A stretch of 64,000 bases of DNA from Terriglobia bacterium (GCA_028716525.1 JAQUPQ010000013.1:1-64000), one strand, 5' to 3'. Shown: positions 17,594-27,107, counted from the first letter of the stretch. Numbers and translations: made by a program. The notes: generated by a model from the letters alone, not told the origin.

Positions 17594-18149
17594 CTTCCAT
17601 CAAAGTCACCAACTTCTCTTTCAAGAGTTGTCGGGCCCGGAACATACGAGTGCGGACCGAAACTTCCGGAATGTTCAGCACGGCGGCGATTTCTGCGCCC
17701 GACAACTCCTCCAGCGTTGAAAGCGTTACCACATCGCGCAGCTCTCGAGGCAGTCCTTGAATGGCGCGGCCCAAAAACGCCAGCCTCTGCCTCCGGATAA
17801 GCTCTTGCTCGACGGTTAAGCGCTTGGAAAGCAGCTGACCTCCGTTTTCTTCGTACTCTTCCACGGAGCTGTCGGGCTTGCGGCGTCTCCGGTCGACCGC
17901 CACGCGCCAGACGATGCGAGCCAGCCAGAGTTTGCGGTCACGAACCGTTTTGAGATCGTCCTGATGCCGCAGCACCCTCACGAACGTTTCTTGAGCAGCG
18001 TCCTCGGCGTCGTGGTGATTGCGGAGGACAGAAAACGCGACGCGAAAGACAAAGCGGGCATGTTCGCGAACCAAGCCTTCGATCTCGTTGCTCACAACGG
18101 AGCTGTTCACCCTGACATCGCTCAAGAGCACCTGCCCGACTCGCTCCAT
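17577..18149 (-). CDS. ECF-family RNA polymerase sigma factor
   Basis: Extracytoplasmic-function sigma factor of 190 residues. Region 2 contains FRVAFSVLRNHHDAEDAAQETFVRVLRH, the typical core-binding and -10-recognition helix, and LWLARIVWRVAVDRRRR. Region 4 contains LPRELRDVVTLSTLEELSGAEIAAVLNIPEVSVRTRMFRARQLL, the -35-recognition helix-turn-helix. The ATG has GAGG upstream. It heads an operon with a membrane anti-sigma and a secreted protein, so it probably responds to an envelope signal. I did not find a matching -35/-10 pair that would prove self-activation. Confidence 0.92.
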   Translation of the reverse strand: MERVGQVLLSDVRVNSSVVSNEIEGLVREHARFVFRVAFSVLRNHHDAEDAAQETFVRVLRHQDDLKTVRDRKLWLARIVWRVAVDRRRRKPDSSVEEYEENGGQLLSKRLTVEQELIRRQRLAFLGRAIQGLPRELRDVVTLSTLEELSGAEIAAVLNIPEVSVRTRMFRARQLLKEKLVTLMEGEHES

Positions 18150-18194
18150 GCTGGCCTCAGATTAGAAGACTCGTGCCGAGGGAAGATGTTCATA

Positions 18195-18355
18195 TAAATT
18201 CCAAAATCCAAAGACCAAAATCCAAATAAGTTCCAAATTCCAAAACCCAAATCCCAAGCAAAATCGATATTCAAGAAGAACTTCTTGCAATGATCCAAAT
18301 TGGAATTTCGTTGTTGGCGCTTATTTGGATTTTGGAGATTGGAACTTGGAATTTA
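18195..18355. repeat. 161-base element with 36-base inverted repeats
   Basis: Left arm 18195-18230 and right arm 18320-18355 are inverted copies with five mismatches. Both consist of short TCCAA/CCAAA units. The centre is AT-rich and also carries TTCCAAATTCCAAA. It fills almost the whole gap between the divergent-side end of the sigma operon and the 3' end of the aminotransferase gene. No transposase or target duplication is evident, so it resembles a MITE-like or folded repeat. Confidence 0.75.
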
Positions 18356-18365
18356 CAAGAGTCCA

Positions 18366-19586
18366 TTATCCCTTCATCTCTGATTGGACTCTCGCGACCA
18401 GGCGTTGGACGGCTTCGCGGAACACATCGGGGTGGGGAAGAAGGCTCAAGACGGCATAACCGGTCTTGTGGAAATCGAAGAAATATCCGGGATGAACCAA
18501 GACATGATCTTGCTCCAACCATCTCAATACCCATTCTTCTTCGGAATAGGACCGGGGAATGGAAATAATGGCACTCCAGCCTCCGTCGGCCGCAAGTCTC
18601 CGGCACAGGCCGCCGGTTTTTGAAACGCATTCATCGAGGATGCCGAGGTTTGCCCTTATGCGGTCGAGGATTTGTGATTGGATCATCGGCTGCACATCCG
18701 AAAGCAGCTTCGGCAAAGCCACCTGAACAGGTGTTGAAACGGATAGATAGGTGTCGGCGATGACTTCCAGCCGTTCTAATGCGGCCGTCAGCCATTCCTG
18801 CGGCCCCGAGGTTGCGACCCACGCCAGCTTCATCTGGGGCAGCCCCATCATCTTTGAAATGCCATTGAGTACAAACGTTAGTGTTCCCGTTTCTCCGACC
18901 AGGGAGTGGAGTTCTCGTGATCCGTCCGGAGATTTTGAAGAGGCGTCTTTGGAAGAACGTCCAAATCCAAAATCAACAAACACCTCGTCGCAAATGATAG
19001 GCAGTTCCCGATCGCGGCAAAAAGGAATGAGCCGATCGCGTTCGCGGGGGCTGAGTCCTGAGCCGGTCGGATTATTCGGATTCACCAAAATGATGCCGCG
19101 GGTTTTGGGAGTGCAGGCTTGCTCCAGGCTCCTCCAGTCGATCAGCCAAACGCTGTCGTATTCCAGCGGGTAGGGCTGTAATTCCACATCGTTCAATTGG
19201 GCCAAAAAATCGAACAACGGATAGCTGGGTTGGGGGACCAGGATTTGATCGCCGGGTTCGGCCAGGAGTCGAAAGAGAAAGGAATAGGCTTCGCTGGTGC
19301 TGGCGGTGAGAATGAGATGATCCGGATCGATCGAGGCGTCGTGCCTGGCATAGTGCTCGGCCACGGCTTCGCGGGCCGATCGCAGGCCTTGGGGTGTGGG
19401 ATTATAAGAAAGGCTCTGCGGCTGTGAAATCGCGTCGATAATCGCTTGAGGATACTGAAAATCGCAGCGGGTGGGATTCGATTCAGTGAGATCGAGCAGG
19501 GTCCGGCCGCGCTCGCGGAGAAGCGCAACGCGGCGCGTCAGTTCGTTCGGAGTCAAGTTCCATTGAGTGCGGTTGGAGAAGCGCAT
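18366..19586 (-). CDS. PLP-dependent aminotransferase, class I/II
   Basis: Fold-type I aminotransferase, cytoplasmic. ATG 19586 gives 406 residues starting MRFSNRTQWNLTPNELTRRV; longer in-frame starts add a hydrophobic stretch not expected here. Motifs seen: YNPTPQGLRSAREAVAEHY (cofactor domain start), ILVNPNNPTG, ICDEVFVDF (aspartate that contacts the pyridine nitrogen) and NGISKMMGLPQMKLAW (Schiff-base lysine in SK). Between the aspartate and lysine there is an insertion of about 25 polar residues. Amino-acid substrate cannot be assigned. The gene is monocistronic, with a repeat element downstream and a terminator of the previous gene upstream. Confidence 0.87.
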   Translation of the reverse strand: MRFSNRTQWNLTPNELTRRVALLRERGRTLLDLTESNPTRCDFQYPQAIIDAISQPQSLSYNPTPQGLRSAREAVAEHYARHDASIDPDHLILTASTSEAYSFLFRLLAEPGDQILVPQPSYPLFDFLAQLNDVELQPYPLEYDSVWLIDWRSLEQACTPKTRGIILVNPNNPTGSGLSPRERDRLIPFCRDRELPIICDEVFVDFGFGRSSKDASSKSPDGSRELHSLVGETGTLTFVLNGISKMMGLPQMKLAWVATSGPQEWLTAALERLEVIADTYLSVSTPVQVALPKLLSDVQPMIQSQILDRIRANLGILDECVSKTGGLCRRLAADGGWSAIISIPRSYSEEEWVLRWLEQDHVLVHPGYFFDFHKTGYAVLSLLPHPDVFREAVQRLVARVQSEMKG

Positions 19587-19617
19587 GGCCGTGCCGGTCA
19601 GGCGGCAGAATAGTGGT

Positions 19618-19670
19618 AAAAAAAGAAGGCCGCAAGGCGAAAGTGAAATGATCAACTTCCGCGTTGCGGC
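19618..19670 (-). terminator. Rho-independent terminator of the TPR-protein gene
   Basis: On the minus strand a stem of GCCGCAA with TTGCGGC (19664-19670 with 19629-19635) encloses a second 6-bp pairing and is followed by a C/T run with seven consecutive Ts (19618-19624). It lies 55 bases after the stop at 19725. Confidence 0.6.
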
Positions 19671-19724
19671 GAATTCTCATTGCATCCAGCGTCCGGGTCG
19701 TGCGGCGCGAACTTCTACAGCAGC

Positions 19725-20675
19725 TCAAACCCCGGGTGTGGACGAAGGATTGGCTGCAGGCGTCTTGTACTTATCGACCGCCTTTTGAGCTCCGGTGGGA
19801 TCGTCCGGATGACGCTCCTTCCAAAAGGCCTCCAACACCGGTTGCACGGAATTGCGCTGGCTGGTCCATTGGGCGTTCCCGTCGGTCAGCGCCATGAAGC
19901 GTCCCAGGGCCTCGATGGCGTTGTCTTCATCAGCATGCAGGACATCCAATGCCGTCTTGGCATCAGCGCTTTCCTTATCGGTGATGGCATTGTATTTTTG
20001 CAAATCATCGTTGTACTTGCCCTGATAGATCAGACCCAACTGAAAGGCCGTGTAGGGTTGATTGGGATCCAGCGTCAAGGCTTTATTCAATTCCGTCACA
20101 GCCTGGTCGTTCTGTTTGTCGTGGGCGTCAATCAGGCCGAGGTTCTGATAAAATGCGCCCAGCACCTTATTCTTCTGACCGCCATCCCAGGCCGCTTTGT
20201 CCTGAACCATGGCGGGCATCTTGCCTGCTTCAATGGCCGCAATGGCTTTTTGTGTAAAGTCGCGACCATCCTTTTCCAAGGTGAAATCGCGCGACACCGT
20301 CAAGCGTTGGCTTTCCAACGCCGGCCAGTAGAGAAAGGTCACGGGATCGACACCCTCGGGGGGATCTGCCAGAAACTTCTTGGCAAGGTCAAAGAGATCT
20401 GAAGACTTGTGGTTCTGAAAAGCGGTCTGGAACAGGCTGAACTGATACGCCGTGATGGATTGCTTCATGTAGGCGGCGTATTGTCCCTTGGGATACTTGT
20501 CCAGATAAGTCTTGGCGATGTCGGCCTTCTTGGTGGCATCCTTTTCGTTATACCAGGCCGTGTAAAGATCCGCTTCCGAGTCCTTGGCTGGGGCTTGAGC
20601 CCAAAGCTGGGCCGTACCGCCGAGCAGCAGCAAGCCCAGTATGCCGACGGCGAGATATCTCAGTGCGCCTTTCAT
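19725..20675 (-). CDS. Exported TPR-repeat protein
   Basis: Exported protein of 316 residues, function unknown. ATG 20675 is preceded by GGAG and starts a signal peptide (MKGALRYLAVGILGLLLLGGTAQLWAQ). TPR-like helices follow, the clearest being VLGAFYQNLGLIDAHDKQNDQAVTELNKALTLDPNQPYTAFQLGLIYQ near residues 175-225. The C-terminus is a short Pro/Ala/Ser tail. It probably acts as an extracytoplasmic scaffold. It is a single gene with its own terminator and a 421-base upstream gap. Confidence 0.75.
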   Translation of the reverse strand: MKGALRYLAVGILGLLLLGGTAQLWAQAPAKDSEADLYTAWYNEKDATKKADIAKTYLDKYPKGQYAAYMKQSITAYQFSLFQTAFQNHKSSDLFDLAKKFLADPPEGVDPVTFLYWPALESQRLTVSRDFTLEKDGRDFTQKAIAAIEAGKMPAMVQDKAAWDGGQKNKVLGAFYQNLGLIDAHDKQNDQAVTELNKALTLDPNQPYTAFQLGLIYQGKYNDDLQKYNAITDKESADAKTALDVLHADEDNAIEALGRFMALTDGNAQWTSQRNSVQPVLEAFWKERHPDDPTGAQKAVDKYKTPAANPSSTPGV

Positions 20676-21096
20676 ATTCGTTCTCCATCCTCTCTTCTCG
20701 ATGCGAATATCGAACAGTTGGTTGACTCCTCTAATAGTCTTATTGTGTCTTCGGCGCTTCAAACGAACGCGCGCTGCCCCTGTGATCCGGAAACCGAAGT
20801 TGAAAAAACGTTCCGACGCCGAAGAGTCCGGCCTTCAAATCTATTTTCGGCAATCACCGAAGACGGAGTTTGCATAGCAACGCACTCCGCGAAACAGAAA
20901 GAGAGTGTGCTTTGAAAACGCTTCGTGCGGATATGATCTTTAGTAAGAGTTCCTCGGACAAAAGTTAAACGGCAAGAATCTAGCAAAACCCGGGAAAATT
21001 TCAAAATAGAAAATGGGCAGGACAGTCGCCATCGGATCCCCGGTCTGTTTCTGCCCCAGGGGCACTTCGGCGGACCGGAAACCGCCGGAAAAGAAC
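20676..21096. other. Upstream region with nested inverted repeats, no gene supported
   Basis: 421 bases between murB and the TPR gene, both on the minus strand. Inverted repeats: TCTTCGGCG at 20748-20756 with its complement at 20817-20825; TTCGG/CCGAA around 20846-20861; and a hairpin at 20864-20889 (CGGAGT-TTGC-ATA-GCAA-CGC-ACTCCG). They could fold the leader of the TPR mRNA. No T tract or known RNA class was recognised. Confidence 0.4.
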
Positions 21097-22239
21097 CTAA
21101 GGGGGATCCTGAAATCCCACAAACACCGGTTCAGGTTCCAAGCGGATCATGAATTTTTTCTCAACACCCCACTGGATGCTTTTCATCAAGGCGATCAATT
21201 CCCCGGCCGTGGCGCCCCCCCGATTAACGAGCGCGAGAGTATGTTTCGAAGAGATTCCAACCCGGCTGGAGGTGTTGGGCGCGCCGGGAAATCCTTTGTG
21301 AAAACCCGCCTGCTCGATCAGCCACCCTGCAGCCAATTTAACGCGGGGCGTTGATGGAGAGGGGCCCTCCACACGGCCTTGAGCGTTGACCGGATAGTGG
21401 GGGATTTGCGAATCTTTGTATTGTCGGGAAAGAGCTTCAAAGGTTGCAGCCTCGACCACAGGGTTCTTAAAAAATGAACCGGCGCTGCGTGTGTCGGGGT
21501 CGTTGTCGGAAAGCACCATGGCTTTTCGCCGGCGAATGGCCAAAACCGCATCCCGCACACTGCGCAACGTGGCCGGGGTGCCGGAGTCACGAAGAAAATG
21601 TTCTACATCGGGATAGCGGGTGACCGGTTCGAGCCCCTCTTGAAGCGCGAAGGCAACGGCGAGCACGATGTAGCGGCCTCGAGCCGTTGTATTGAAGACG
21701 CTTTTCCGATACGAAAACCCGCACTCGCCGGGAGTCAGATCCCGCCGCTCTCCGCTCGCGGTGTCGTACACCCGGACCGAGCGGATCACACTTGAAACCT
21801 CCTGACCATAGGCCCCCACGTTCTGAATCGGAGTGCCTCCGATGGAACCGGGAATACCGCTCAGACATTCCACCCCCGCCAGATTCCGGCTCACGGCGAA
21901 GTCCACGAAAGCGTCCCAGTCTTCTCCGCCGCCGAGCAGGAAATTTTTTTCTGCGGAGTCGGCACTTTTGCTGCCCGCTTCAATCCGTCCGGGAATCCGC
22001 AGGTGAAGCACCATTCCCGGAAAGCCTTCATCGGCCACCACCACGTTGCTGCCGCCGCCCAGCACAAAGAACGGCAGGTTTCTTTCCTTCGCAAACTTGA
22101 ACGCCCGGATGGCCGGATCTTCTTCGTCGGCCTCGACAAAAAAACGCGCCGGGCCGCCGATACCCAGTGTGGTCAGAGGCGCCAGCGGAACATTTTCCTG
22201 AACCGCCCATTTCATGGAAGAGAGAATAACTGAATTCAT
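21097..22239 (-). CDS. murB: UDP-N-acetylenolpyruvoylglucosamine reductase MurB
   Basis: FAD/NADPH enzyme that reduces UDP-GlcNAc-enolpyruvate to UDP-MurNAc in peptidoglycan precursor synthesis. About 380 residues, slightly longer than E. coli MurB. Motifs: NVPLAPLTTLGIGGPARFF, LGGGSNVVVADEGF (FAD), GIPGSIGGTPIQNVGAYGQE, SYRKSVF (the tyrosine-loop typical of type I MurB), SAGSFFKNP (catalytic serine), and LEPEPVFVG (C-terminal glutamate). The start is uncertain among 22257, 22239 and 22215, as none has a clear Shine-Dalgarno sequence. It follows the M16-like gene by about 45 bases. No other mur gene is close by. Confidence 0.94.
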   Translation of the reverse strand: MNSVILSSMKWAVQENVPLAPLTTLGIGGPARFFVEADEEDPAIRAFKFAKERNLPFFVLGGGSNVVVADEGFPGMVLHLRIPGRIEAGSKSADSAEKNFLLGGGEDWDAFVDFAVSRNLAGVECLSGIPGSIGGTPIQNVGAYGQEVSSVIRSVRVYDTASGERRDLTPGECGFSYRKSVFNTTARGRYIVLAVAFALQEGLEPVTRYPDVEHFLRDSGTPATLRSVRDAVLAIRRRKAMVLSDNDPDTRSAGSFFKNPVVEAATFEALSRQYKDSQIPHYPVNAQGRVEGPSPSTPRVKLAAGWLIEQAGFHKGFPGAPNTSSRVGISSKHTLALVNRGGATAGELIALMKSIQWGVEKKFMIRLEPEPVFVGFQDPP

Positions 22240-22283
22240 CTGCAATGACGAAAGCAAAAGCAGGAAGGCGAAGGGTACGGGTT

Positions 22284-23669
22284 TTATGTTCCCGGAAACA
22301 CTTCAACACGCCCGATTTTTTCCAGGGCGGGGCGCAATTGCTCCGAAGGACCGGTGACAATGACCACGAGGGAATCGGGATCCAGGTATTCACGGGCGGA
22401 TTGTTGAATCTGCTCCGGTGTGATGCGGCTCAAATGGGGCGCATAGGCGGAATAGGCATCCAGCGAAAGGCTGTAGATCTCGAGCTGCGCAATGGCGTCG
22501 GAAATTTGATCGTTGGTTTGAAGTTGTGCGGCCATCCGGGCTGTCATCGTCGACACCGCTTGCGTCAACTGTGTTTCCGTCGGAGCCGTCGCGCGGAATT
22601 TCTTGATTTCGTCGAGGATGTCGGAAACCGCTTGCGGCGCTTTGGCGGTTTCGGTCGACAGATGCACCACCCAGTCTCCACCCAGGAGGTGATATTCAAA
22701 TGCGCTGGCAACGTTCTTGGTGAGGCCGTCCTGTTTTTGCAGCCGCTCGACCAACCGGGAGGGCGTCCCTTCTCCGCCGAAGACAAAGTTCATGAGTTCA
22801 AGCGTGAAATGATCGCGGGCCCCGCGCGCGGCCCCGATGCGTCCCAGGCGAATTTCACTGGGCTCGCCGGCCGGCCGGTCCACAATTCGAATCTGTATGC
22901 CAATGGGTTGCTTGGCCGGGCGTGAGCCGTATCCGGCCGCGACAGGAACATTTCGCCAACCCCCCAACACCACCCGCGCCCGGTTCAGCACATCTTCGCT
23001 GTTTACCGGACCGGTGACCACCAGGATGGCATTATTGGGATGGTAGTAGCGTTTATAAAACGTTTGGCAGTCTTTGGGTGTGATGGCGTCGAGGGTGTGC
23101 GGCGATCCCTGCGGGGGATAGCCGTAGGGGTGGATCTCGAAGAGCTTTTCATGAAAGTAAAAATCGGCCAATGCCGCGGCGGATTTATGGATGTCGACGA
23201 GTTCCTGCTTGGCGGTCGCCTTTACCTTGGCTAATTCTGCCGGGTCAAAATCGGAGTTGAGGACCAGATCGCCCAACTGCTCCAGCATGGCTCCGACGTC
23301 TTTAGCGGGGCCGGTCAACCGGAACCAGCTGGCGTCATAGTCGGCGTATGAGGAGGAGTGGAAGCCCGCTTCAGCCAGGTCTTCGGCAATCTGGGGGCTC
23401 TTTCGTTGGGTCGTGGAAGCCAAAAGCATGCGAGCGGTCAGCAGCGCCGTCCCATTCTTGCCCGATTCGTCCGCGCCTGCCCCCACAAATGTGACCAGCA
23501 GGACGGTTGCCGGTGCTTCTTTTTCCCGTTCGACCACCACCACCTTAAGCCCATTCAACAAATCATTGCGCTGCTGCAAGGGAAGATGAACCGGAGTGGA
23601 TTGTGCCCAAGTGATGGCCGATAAGCCCAATGCGAGCAGTAAAGCGGTTCTCAAAGATCGACGGTGCAT
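22284..23669 (-). CDS. Exported M16-family peptidase-like protein lacking the zinc motif
   Basis: M16B-like protein of 461 residues, signal peptide included (MHRRSLRTALLLALGLSAITWAQ). The N-terminal domain has the M16 beginning LNGLKVVVVEREKEAPATVLLVTFVGAGADE. Where active members have HxxEH, this one reads ALLTARM, so it cannot bind zinc in the usual way. The C-terminal domain is typical (FGGEGTPSRLVERLQKQDGL). Inactive M16 subunits often pair with an active partner; none is encoded in this window. It is followed by murB and preceded by a 399-base gap. Confidence 0.85.
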   Translation of the reverse strand: MHRRSLRTALLLALGLSAITWAQSTPVHLPLQQRNDLLNGLKVVVVEREKEAPATVLLVTFVGAGADESGKNGTALLTARMLLASTTQRKSPQIAEDLAEAGFHSSSYADYDASWFRLTGPAKDVGAMLEQLGDLVLNSDFDPAELAKVKATAKQELVDIHKSAAALADFYFHEKLFEIHPYGYPPQGSPHTLDAITPKDCQTFYKRYYHPNNAILVVTGPVNSEDVLNRARVVLGGWRNVPVAAGYGSRPAKQPIGIQIRIVDRPAGEPSEIRLGRIGAARGARDHFTLELMNFVFGGEGTPSRLVERLQKQDGLTKNVASAFEYHLLGGDWVVHLSTETAKAPQAVSDILDEIKKFRATAPTETQLTQAVSTMTARMAAQLQTNDQISDAIAQLEIYSLSLDAYSAYAPHLSRITPEQIQQSAREYLDPDSLVVIVTGPSEQLRPALEKIGRVEVFPGT

Positions 23670-23811
23670 GATTGATTTCTCAGCGGCAATGATCCCCGGG
23701 AGGCTGCATGTATGACGGATTCGGCGGAATTCCACGAGGCATTATCGCTTCTCGCAGGCCTTTCTGCAATGGAGGAAAGATAAGCTGCGCGGCATCGGGG
23801 TGTCAAAGGAC

Positions 23812-23847
23812 AAATAAAAAACCAGGGGAGAGGGACTCTCCCCTGGT
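23812..23847 (-). terminator. Rho-independent terminator after the Oar-like receptor gene
   Basis: Perfect 11-bp stem (23821-23831 with 23837-23847, arm ACCAGGGGAGA), 5-base loop, and a run of Ts on the minus strand at 23815-23820. It lies about 220 bases after the receptor stop. The rest of the gap 23670-24068 shows no gene. Confidence 0.8.
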
Positions 23848-24068
23848 GACAGGAGGTAACATCGGCGTACATTGAAGCGAAACATCCTCACCGTTCCGAA
23901 TCACCGGAAGACGGAATCCCCCGAAGCTTCGGAACGGGTCTGCCTGAGGCGGCCCCACTTCAATCTTGTCAGTCGAAACAACCTGGATGCTGCTTCGACA
24001 AAACCATGGCAACGGTCGGCCGGTGTTGAAACGGCACCGTCCGCCGTTTCCTGCAGTGCGCGTTCCAC

Positions 24069-27000
24069 TCAGAACATGAGTTTGATCGCGAGCTGGATCT
24101 GGCGCGACGAACCCGAGTCGCCCGTGCCGAACCGGGTGTTGATGATCTGGCCAAACGTACTTGTGCCGACCACACGACCGGGTTGTCCGAAGTTCGCGTG
24201 GTTGAAGATGTCAAAAAATTCGGCCCGGAGTTGAACTTTGAAATTCTCTTTGACGGTCGTGGTTTTAATGAGCGACCAATCAAAGTTGGCAAATCCCGGT
24301 CCCGTCACAAAATTTCTTCCGGCGTTTCCAAAGACCGTCGGGCCCACACAACCGGCAGCTCCCGGAGCACAAAAGGCGGCGGTGTTAAACCACGCCTCGC
24401 GCGTCGGACCCGCCGCGAGCGCAGGATCTCCCACCACATTGGCCCGTCGTGTGGCAAACCCCGTCAAAGCGGCATTGGTCACGATGATGTCCACGGGGTT
24501 ACCCGATTGGAAGGTGGTGATCCCGGCTAACTCCCAGCCCTCCACCAAACGATTGGCCTTGAACGGAAAATCGTAGATGTAGCTGATATTGAAATGGTGG
24601 CGGGCGTCAAAATCGGACGAGCCCCTCTCATTGCGAAGGTTGTAACTATCCTGGGCCATCATGGTCGTCGCCGAAGGAGAACTCAGTGAAATCCAATCGA
24701 TGGAGTGTGACCAGGAATACGAGGCGCTGAACTGCAAGCCGCTGGACACGCGCTTCGTGGCGCTCACCCAGAGTGCGTTGTAGGTGGAATTGGAGGGACT
24801 GTCGACCTGCACGATATTCGAAAATCCCGCAAACGGCCGCGTGGCGTTGTTGCCGGGCACCACGGGCTGGTTGATGTTGTGGAACATCCGCAGGTGTGTG
24901 CCCTTGGAACCGAAATATCCCACCTGCATCGAGAAACTCTTAAGAAGCTCGCGCTGCACGTTCAGATTCCAGGATTGCACATAGGCATTCCGGAAATTGG
25001 AATTGATGGCATTGGGGCTCACCGCGGGAGCTCCCGACCCGGTCAAGAGGCTGCTGAGGGACAGGGAGCCGGCCGCCGACAAAGGATTTGCGAAGGGCGG
25101 ATTGGTGGTCAGGCCGATCACGGAGTTCGTCACCGGCTGGTCATAGTAAAGCCCATATCCGCCGCGGACCGAGGTCTTGCCGCTCCCGAAAGGATCCCAA
25201 GCGAATCCCACGCGCGGTCCAAAATTCATATTGTTGGAGGCGTAGATTTGCCCCAACCCCTGACCGACCGTCACCAGCGTTCCCGAGGAGGGAACAAAGT
25301 TGGAGAATCTTCCGTTGGCTTCGGTGGGCGTCGTGTTCATGTCCCAGCGCAATCCCAGCTCAAAGGTGAGATTCGATGAAAACTTGTAATTGTCCTGCAC
25401 GAAGAGACCAAAGCTCTTCGTCCGAATCTGGCTCTGGACGGCCCCCAGGGTGATGTTGAACTGGTTGGCGACGCCGTTCAGGAAATTGGGAATGCTGCTG
25501 AAGATGACCTGACCGGTGTCATTGTTCAAGTTATTGTTGTGGAAGATGCGAAGCTCCGTCCCCAGCTTGAGGGAGTGCTTTCCGATCAGGTAGTTGAACG
25601 TATCGCCCCACAGAAAGCCGGTGTCAGTTCGTCCCTGCGGAAATCCTGCCGGTCCACCGAAGTTGAACGCGCCACTCACGCCAATCTGGGGCAGGCCGAG
25701 GTTTGAGCTGACCCCATCGCTGATGCCGAAGTTGGCCGGATTCAACTGCGCATTGGGAGAAAACAGAATGTGAATCCGGTTGTATCCCATGCGGAATTCA
25801 TTCACAGCGCGGTCGCTGAAAATGTGGGTCTCATTGAATGTAAACACCTGGCGATGAGACTGCCGGGTGTCCCCAAACCCCGGAAGGTTGTTTCCCTGCA
25901 AAGTGGGTTCCTGACGCAAATCGCGCTGGAAGGCGTAATAGCCGTGCAGCGAGTCTTTGTCGGAAATGCGATGGGAGATATCCACCGTCCACTGGTCAAT
26001 ATTCACCGGAGCCGTGGCCGCACCGACAAAATTCGTTCCCACATTGGGCGGAGGAATAAACTGCAGCAGCTGTTGAATGACCGGATTCGTGACGGAAGCG
26101 CGTTGGGCGGAGGTCAGGACCGGGGTGTTGATGGTGAGGCCCTGTCGCTGCCGCAAGCCTTCATAACTGAAAAAGAAAAACGAGCGGTCTTTGCCGGGAT
26201 GGCTGGGGCCCAACCAGATGGGTCCACCAATGTTGAATCCGAAATTGTTCCGCTTGAACGGAGGGATGGTCTTATCGAAGAAATTTCGGGCGTCCAAATA
26301 GTCGTTCCGAAGGAAATCGAAACCCTCTCCGTGATAATGATTGGTTCCGGAGCGGGTCCCGATGTTCACGATGGCGCCGCTGTTGCGTCCGTATTCGGCG
26401 CTGAACGTCGAATTGGTGGCTGAAAATTCGGCGACGGTGTTGATGGACGGCTGGAAGGTGATTTGATTTTGCACCATGTCGTTCAGGTTGACGCCGTTGA
26501 TCAGGAAATTCACGGTGTCTTCCCGATTGCCGGCGGTGTCAAAGGCGAAGGCGCCTTGCCCGCGCAACGGAGCCGTTAAGAACCCGCTCTGAGGCTGCAC
26601 GACGGAGCCCGGGAGCAGCAGTCCCAGGTCCACAAAGTGCCGGCCATTCAAGGGAATTTCCTGAACGGTTCGTTGCGTGATGGTCTGACCGACTTCCATG
26701 GTCGTGGACTCGATGACCGGGGCCGAAGCTTCCACGTTGACCGTCTGTGAAACCTGTCCCACGGCCAGCGTCACATCGAGGTCGGTCGTTACCGCAACCT
26801 GAACAATCACGTTGTCTGCCACCTTGGTTTGGAATCCCTGGGCTTGAGCCGTCACGCGATAATTGCCGATCGGCATGGCCGCCAGAAGAAATTGCCCCGT
26901 CGATTCAGTGACGGTGGAACGTTCGATTCCAGTGGCATTGTTGTGGGCCGTTACCTTGGCTCCCACAATGGCGCCCCCCTGAGCGTCGGTGACCAATCCG

Positions 27001-27107
27001 GCAATGCTTCCCGCAGACTGCGCCCGGACGGAAACGGACAGCAACGAAAACGCTAGTAACGCGATTGCGAAAACGAACAACCCTCGAGCTGGCCTGGATA
27101 GAATCAT
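24069..27107 (-). CDS. Oar-like TonB-dependent outer-membrane receptor
   Basis: Outer-membrane beta-barrel of 1012 residues. ATG 27107 has AAGGAGAGG upstream. Order: signal peptide (ending SVRAQ), a carboxypeptidase-regulatory-like Ig domain at about 32-115 (GSIAGLVTDAQGGAIVGAKVTAHN), then a plug domain with VEASAPVIESTTMEVGQTI, EIPLNGRHFVDL and NREDTVNFLINGVN. The barrel is Asn/Phe/Gly-rich, with repeated amphipathic strands such as FRMGYNRIHI and FELGLRWDMN, and ends in ...QIQLAIKLMF, an aromatic outer-membrane C-terminus. Ligand unknown; relatives are numerous in Acidobacteriota and are linked to complex carbohydrates or peptides. A GntR-type regulator gene lies directly upstream with an operator between. 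Confidence 0.92.
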   Translation of the reverse strand: MILSRPARGLFVFAIALLAFSLLSVSVRAQSAGSIAGLVTDAQGGAIVGAKVTAHNNATGIERSTVTESTGQFLLAAMPIGNYRVTAQAQGFQTKVADNVIVQVAVTTDLDVTLAVGQVSQTVNVEASAPVIESTTMEVGQTITQRTVQEIPLNGRHFVDLGLLLPGSVVQPQSGFLTAPLRGQGAFAFDTAGNREDTVNFLINGVNLNDMVQNQITFQPSINTVAEFSATNSTFSAEYGRNSGAIVNIGTRSGTNHYHGEGFDFLRNDYLDARNFFDKTIPPFKRNNFGFNIGGPIWLGPSHPGKDRSFFFFSYEGLRQRQGLTINTPVLTSAQRASVTNPVIQQLLQFIPPPNVGTNFVGAATAPVNIDQWTVDISHRISDKDSLHGYYAFQRDLRQEPTLQGNNLPGFGDTRQSHRQVFTFNETHIFSDRAVNEFRMGYNRIHILFSPNAQLNPANFGISDGVSSNLGLPQIGVSGAFNFGGPAGFPQGRTDTGFLWGDTFNYLIGKHSLKLGTELRIFHNNNLNNDTGQVIFSSIPNFLNGVANQFNITLGAVQSQIRTKSFGLFVQDNYKFSSNLTFELGLRWDMNTTPTEANGRFSNFVPSSGTLVTVGQGLGQIYASNNMNFGPRVGFAWDPFGSGKTSVRGGYGLYYDQPVTNSVIGLTTNPPFANPLSAAGSLSLSSLLTGSGAPAVSPNAINSNFRNAYVQSWNLNVQRELLKSFSMQVGYFGSKGTHLRMFHNINQPVVPGNNATRPFAGFSNIVQVDSPSNSTYNALWVSATKRVSSGLQFSASYSWSHSIDWISLSSPSATTMMAQDSYNLRNERGSSDFDARHHFNISYIYDFPFKANRLVEGWELAGITTFQSGNPVDIIVTNAALTGFATRRANVVGDPALAAGPTREAWFNTAAFCAPGAAGCVGPTVFGNAGRNFVTGPGFANFDWSLIKTTTVKENFKVQLRAEFFDIFNHANFGQPGRVVGTSTFGQIINTRFGTGDSGSSRQIQLAIKLMF

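Noticed and set aside
18290..18568. 92-codon frame starting in the 161-base element
   Set aside because: Starts inside an inverted repeat and continues antisense to the aminotransferase gene.
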